Of a stretch of DNA of 10,322 bases, positions 6,885 through 10,322 are shown in pieces; positions within the stretch are counted from its first letter, which is position 1; each line of letters opens with the position of its first letter. The translations under genes were made by a program, and so were the position numbers. Below the pieces are notes generated by a model that was not told where the DNA came from, did not search any database, and saw nothing but the letters and a program-made list of their open reading frames with translations. Source of the stretch: Triangularia verruculosa (taxonomy: Eukaryota; Ascomycota; Sordariomycetes; Sordariales; Podosporaceae); the NCBI GenBank assembly GCA_033296885.1, contig MU864156.1:1-10322 (forward strand), in the 5' to 3' direction.

Positions 6885-7363
6885 TTTGAGGACACGTGGA
6901 TCGAGTGCCTGGGCGATCTTGGCCGCTACCGTATGGCCATCGAGGACGACGACATCCGAGATCGAGAAGTTTGGACTGCTGTGAGCCGCCACTGGTATTC
7001 CCTGGCCTCGGACAAGGCTCCAACCACTGGGCGGCTCTACCATCACTTGGCCATCCTGGCTCGTCCCAACGCATTGTAGCAGCTCTACTACTACTCAAAT
7101 CGCTGTGTGTAGAGATGCCTTTCCCGTCCGCGAGGGAGAGCATCATGACGCTGTTCGAGCCTATTATATCGCAGGCCCCAAACCCGCAGCAGGCCAGACT
7201 CCCACCCATTGAACTTAACTTTATCGAGGCCCACGGCATCTTGTTTAGCAGTAAGCAGGACGAAGAGCTGGAGAAGACCAGGAACATATTCCTCGCGCTA
7301 CTAGACAATCACGTTGACCGTTCAACTCGTCGATGGCTCGAATCAGGGTATCTATATTGTTAA
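6885..7363 (+). pseudogene. Truncated EST1/SMG7-type (EST1 DNA/RNA-binding domain) gene fragment
   Basis: The fragment reads FEDTWIECLGDLGRYRMAIE, then WYSLASDKAPTTGRLYHHLAI, then QLYYYS, SLCVEMPFPSARES and LFEPII. The order CLGDL.RYR, P..G.LYHHLAILA, YYY.SL and PF.ARES is the TPR-like signature of EST1/SMG5-SMG7 proteins, which bind RNA or telomerase and act in telomere upkeep and nonsense-mediated decay. Family members are much longer. Here the N-terminal part is missing and similarity ends near GRSTRRWLESGY-type sequence at about 7355. An in-frame TAG at 7077-7079 stands where the family has glutamine, which fits a CAG to TAG change of RIP type. One base is missing at about 7098-7099, after which the frame moves. 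It is a dead fragment. A second slip near 7350 is possible. Confidence 0.75.
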
Positions 7364-7377
7364 TACTAGAGACTTTA

Positions 7378-7417
7378 TCGGGGTGCACCCCCCATTTGGC
7401 TCGGGGTGCACCCCCCC
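7378..7417. repeat. Two copies of a GC-rich palindromic 16-mer
   Basis: TCGGGGTGCACCCCCC occurs at 7378-7393 and 7401-7416, separated by ATTTGGC. Each contains the perfect 12-bp palindrome GGGGTGCACCCC. They lie about 20 bp past the end of the EST1-like fragment, so they may be the end of an inserted element or a recombination point. Confidence 0.7.
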
Positions 7418-7731
7418 AGGTGAGAGTTAGGGTTTTGTATGGCCCCTGAAATTAACATGACATTTCCCAAGACTTTTTCCCATCACAACCACTATCAATA
7501 AACATAACTGTCACTGCACTGCATTTTCTACCACACAAAGTCCCACACAAACAAATGATTACAAATGCTATATTTAATCTAGCGTAAACCCACGTTTCCC
7601 ACCGCAGCCAAGCCTATGCACCATGCAAATTGCCGACCAACCAGCCAGCCACGCCCACAACCATACTACTGCCTCGGCCAAAGAGCTCAGTAAACGCATT
7701 TTCTGAGCCTTTGGCGCCCAGGTCCCATTTC
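7418..7731. other. Non-coding spacer
   Basis: No gene is visible. An AATAAA on the plus strand lies at 7497-7502 and could be a poly(A) signal left from the EST1-like gene, but this is uncertain. The region is ordinary in composition and rich in CA-containing words, so it is not RIP-altered. It would be the 3' flank of the minus-strand ORF ending at 7732. Confidence 0.35.
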
Positions 7732-8463
7732 TCAGGCGCCTTCTTCCACCTCTGAAAGTGGGCCGTAGGCCTCCTTTGCCCGGGCTGTGAGCCGGACCTG
7801 CCTACCGGACCGGGTGACTGTGGTTCCCTGCTCCCGCTGTTCCTCTCGCCTCCGCTCCCCCCGCTGGTCCCTGAGCCGGTCACCGAGGGTGGCGAGGATG
7901 GGCTGACGCCGGCGTCCAGCAAGCTTTAGGGTTTGCCGGAGCGATCCCGGGGGGGTAGGTGCTTCGGGAGACGATGACGGTGACGACGCCTGTGGTTCGG
8001 GGGATGGTGACGGTGCAGGACTTGGCTTAGGGGCTGGCTCAGGGGTAGCAGCTCTCTCATGCTGGGAGAGGTTGCGCCGAATCGATGGTTTAAGCCGGGG
8101 AGCGTTGCCTTTCATCGGGCCGGGCTTGGTCTTCTTCGCCTGTACCTTCGACGGCTTCTTGGCGGGTGCTTCGGCTGGTGCTTTCTTAGGAGCTTTCCGC
8201 TTGACTGGTGCCCTTTGAAGCTCCTTGCCCGGCGGCATGCCCTGACTGCTTCCCTTGGACCGACCTTTGGGCTTGACTTTATCGGGATTCCTGTAACGCT
8301 TCCGGCCACTGCCTCTATTTACAGCAAAACCGTGCTGTTTGGCAAACAGATTCAGCTTCTCTTGGAGCAGCTTGGCAGTGGGTTGAGGGTCCTCTGAACT
8401 GAAGCCGTCGGGGGGGTTCTCGATCTCGATATGGTTGCGGAGCCCAGTTCCAATTCTACCCAA
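7732..8463 (-). CDS. Basic Pro/Lys-rich protein, 5'-incomplete; possible transposase relic
   Basis: The 243-codon frame begins with TTG, and its only early ATG is codon 76, so the N-terminal coding part is missing, spliced from elsewhere or broken. Residues 16-60 (IENPPDGFSSED, LNLFAKQHGFAVNRG) recall the start of FAR1-type DNA-binding regions of fungal Mutator-like transposases, but the expected zinc-ligand part is absent. Then come a Lys/Pro/Ala tail (62-130), a Pro/Ser stretch (139-173), an Arg/Glu-rich helix (196-211) and TRSGRQVRLT (217-226) near the end. The composition fits a disordered nuclear protein, and long frames can persist in such GC-rich repeats. On the minus strand an intron acceptor may lie just upstream (CTAAT then TAG at about 8464-8475). 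The first 33 bases overlap the start of the plus-strand gene head to head. The transposase reading is an inference. Confidence 0.4.
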   Translation of the reverse strand: MGRIGTGLRNHIEIENPPDGFSSEDPQPTAKLLQEKLNLFAKQHGFAVNRGSGRKRYRNPDKVKPKGRSKGSSQGMPPGKELQRAPVKRKAPKKAPAEAPAKKPSKVQAKKTKPGPMKGNAPRLKPSIRRNLSQHERAATPEPAPKPSPAPSPSPEPQASSPSSSPEAPTPPGSLRQTLKLAGRRRQPILATLGDRLRDQRGERRREEQREQGTTVTRSGRQVRLTARAKEAYGPLSEVEEGA

Positions 8464-9848
8464 CCTATTACAATTAGTTCGCTGCTACAAGGAGGGGTTG
8501 CGTCTCAACAAGAGGTGGACACAAGACCTTCATACGGTAAGCTGGCATAATATGTTGGCCCTGGGTCGTGCTAACATAGCGCCTCTTCGTTCACTACAGT
8601 GCCTGCCGCAATTCCCGTTCCTGCCGTCTCTGGTAATTTCTCGAACCAACCTAATGGGACTGTTCCCGTATATAACCCAACCGCGACGTGGACCGCCGCC
8701 GCCGACGCCAACGTTGTGCCGATGGCATCACTGCCCTCTGCCCCTTTTACGGCTTTCACAGACGCCCTACCTGGAGGGATGTGTGGACTAAGATATGTGG
8801 CATCAGATAAAAGAAAACGGCGAAAGGTAGAGGATGGTAGGCCACCGCTTTAATCTGGTTCTTCCTTCCACTCAGCTAGCAACCGCCACGCTTAGACGCA
8901 ACCACGATAGCGAATACGACGACCATTCTCGCGAGCAATTCGCCAGGTATAACCTCGACATATGCTCCTGCGCTGCCGTTGGGTATCCGCACCGCGCCCG
9001 GCGATCGGTCAAGCCAACCTTCCTATGATGCCCCCGCGAACACCCCGCCGGCGCCCACAACGGCAAGCGCCGGATTGGTCTCAGTATTAGGGAGCCACGT
9101 CGTCGCCCGCCTCCTATTGTTATGCAAAGAGATATCGCAATTGAGGAATCGTCAACGAAGGGGAAAAGGCGTATTGGATTGTAGGCTTACTTAATGCGAG
9201 TTTCCTCTGGTTGTAAGCTAACAAAGAACAGGGAACTCGCCGGATTCGCACACCGCTACCCGATACAACGCTCATACAAATACTAGTCATACCCCGATGG
9301 CCCAGCTAAACGGCACCGAGTACCAGGGCCCACATCCCGGCGCAACATCAACCATACAATACTCGAACGTTCGGCCGGACCGGATTCTTCCCGCTCCTCA
9401 ATCAATTCAGCCTATCTCTGTCAATCCTCCTGTAAATACCAAGCACCCCATCGAGGACTTTTCCGACTCAGTACGGAAGCGTTGCATTGTCTCCATCCAC
9501 AGTAACGAAGTGCTTGTCTCAATGATCAAGAACATCAATAACAATCTCCAATTTGAGCGCTGGCATGGTTGCTATAGAACGGGTTGGATAGGAGCATGCT
9601 TTCGTATTTTTATATCCGAGAAAGGAGCAAAGAAGTTTTGCATTCCTGATGAATGTAGGTCTGCTATTAATAATATTATCCTGTCCGGAGGACAATATTC
9701 CTGCCAAACTTCCAAAAAATCGCATACAAAATTGATAAGAGTCTTATCGCTTAAGAGAGATTGGTCGGGGCCTACCGGAGAGTGGGTCCAATTCGGCACC
9801 ACCTCCAAAACTTATACAACCGGTATCATTCTGTACGTAACTGTATAG
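8431..9848 (+). CDS. Hypothetical protein, proposed four-exon gene
   Basis: I do not recognise this protein. The proposed model joins 8431-8536, 8600-8826, 8880-9180 and 9232-9848 and gives 416 residues from ATG to TAG. Phases match at all three joins (1, 0, 1). Residues 1-105 are Ser/Pro/Ala-rich (ITISSLLQGG, PAAIPVPAVSGN). A nuclear-signal-like KRKRRK lies at 106-111. Exon 3 is Thr/Pro/Ala-rich. Residues 234-270 continue as disordered Pro-rich sequence. The last 140 or so look folded (RKRCIVSIHSNEVLVSMI, QFERWHGCYRTGWIGACFR, KKFCIPDECRSAINNIILSG, RDWSGPTGEWVQFGTT) with several Cys and Trp. In 9061-9170 a second frame (GLSIREPRRRPPIVMQ, IEESSTKGKRR) looks more protein-like than the one used, so a one-base slip or different splicing is possible. 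A shorter gene starting at the ATG at 9297 is the alternative. Confidence 0.5.
8537..8599 (+). other. Spliceosomal intron 1
   Basis: The 63-nt intron has donor GTAAGC, branch site GCTAAC (8570-8575) and acceptor CTACAG. All three are near fungal consensus. It joins exon 1 and exon 2 in phase 1 and keeps a Pro-rich open frame. Confidence 0.75.
8827..8879 (+). other. Probable intron 2
   Basis: Donor GTAGAG follows AAAG at the end of the KRKRRK codons. Two acceptors are close together: CTCAG ending at 8875 (49 nt) and CTAG ending at 8879 (53 nt). Only the second leads to a frame that stays open to the next intron; the first meets a stop at 9026-9028. A branch site is weak (CTTTAAT at about 8848). 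Confidence 0.45.
9181..9231 (+). other. Probable intron 3
   Basis: Donor GTAGGC, branch site GCTAAC (9217-9222) and acceptor AACAG ending at 9231 give a 51-nt intron. An alternative donor GTATTG at 9171 would give 61 nt and links the other plausible frame of exon 3 to exon 4. Branch site and acceptor are shared, so the 3' end is firmer than the 5' end. Confidence 0.6.
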
Positions 9849-10322
9849 CAAATCTAGATCTAAAATCCGATTTCTAAAGGACTACGAAATGGCTGACATA
9901 CAGGCGTTTGAATACGGTTTAAGATCGTATTTGGGTACGCCCAGGCGATTGCGCGCATTATATGTAATTACGCACCTTGCCCTACACTGCCTTCTATAAG
10001 AATGCCCTACTTTGCCTTTAACCCCTACGTTAAATTTAATTCTTCCTACTTTAAATTTCTCTTACCGCAAATTTCCATTTCCTTTATTCTTCATCTAATA
10101 ATTGATCGTACTGTAAACTTTAATCGTATCCTAATACCTTCATTTACTATCCGTTATTTTTAACTGACGCTCCTTTCTTCTGTAGTATTATTTACTTATT
10201 ATAGCCAGCCTATTTAGTATTTATAGTTGTTAGTTATATTATTCCTACGTAATATATATTAATATAACTATAAGAAACTATTGCTTATATAATATTTGTC
10301 TTTGACGAATATAGTTTTATTT
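9849..10322. repeat. 3' flank passing into AT-rich, partly RIP-like DNA
   Basis: After the stop at 9848, moderate composition continues to about 10010. Then long A/T runs and TpA-rich words dominate, for example 10021-10080, which has no TG. CpA/TpG loss is weaker than in the left block, so RIP here is milder or older. No ORF or clear poly(A) signal is visible. Confidence 0.55.

Noticed and set aside
6885..7308. Right half of a 334-codon minus-strand ORF (6304-7308)
   Set aside because: It is exactly antisense to the EST1-like fragment, whose plus-strand reading has clear family motifs. The openness of the minus strand here is a shadow.
1..10322. tRNA, rRNA or telomeric repeats
   Set aside because: I saw no TTAGGG arrays, no rRNA segments I recognise and no convincing tRNA cloverleaf. 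A dedicated search was not possible.

Overview
The window looks like a gene-poor, repeat-rich accessory region of a filamentous ascomycete (Pezizomycotina, perhaps a Sordariomycete). Three things point there. Both ends are extremely AT-rich, and the left one is nearly free of CpA/TpG, the footprint of repeat-induced point mutation (RIP). The introns are short (about 50-65 nt) with GTA donors, GCTAAC branch sites and YAG acceptors. The recognisable proteins belong to fungal families. I cannot name the species.

Layout: 1-1640 is RIP-degraded DNA with no coding content. 1641-2649 is non-coding and carries a cluster of dispersed short hairpin-forming repeats and one long near-palindrome. 2726-2973 is a 21-bp minisatellite. 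3433-3759 encodes an intact 108-residue cysteine-rich, probably zinc-binding protein with a TATA box upstream. 4055-5188 encodes an intact fungal protein-kinase-like protein. From about 5148 to 7363 lies a gene graveyard. A decayed minus-strand C2H2 zinc-finger gene (5148-5816) is followed by minus-strand low-complexity coding relics, several tandem repeats and a perfect 12-bp hairpin, and then by a plus-strand fragment of an EST1/SMG7-type gene (6885-7363) with a nonsense codon and a frameshift. 7378-7417 holds two GC-rich palindromes. 7732-8463 is a minus-strand basic, proline-rich ORF without a usable start, possibly a truncated transposase relic. 8431-9848 is a plus-strand gene of unknown function for which I propose four exons. 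From about 10010 the sequence becomes AT-rich again.

The genes do not form a pathway. The two best intact genes (Cys-rich protein, kinase) lie in tandem on the plus strand. The broken fragments on both strands suggest repeated capture and breakage of gene pieces between RIP-altered blocks. Family calls rest on motif recognition from memory and were not checked by a search. Much of the interest lies in the junctions, in the unnamed spliced gene at the right, and in the hairpin repeats at the left.
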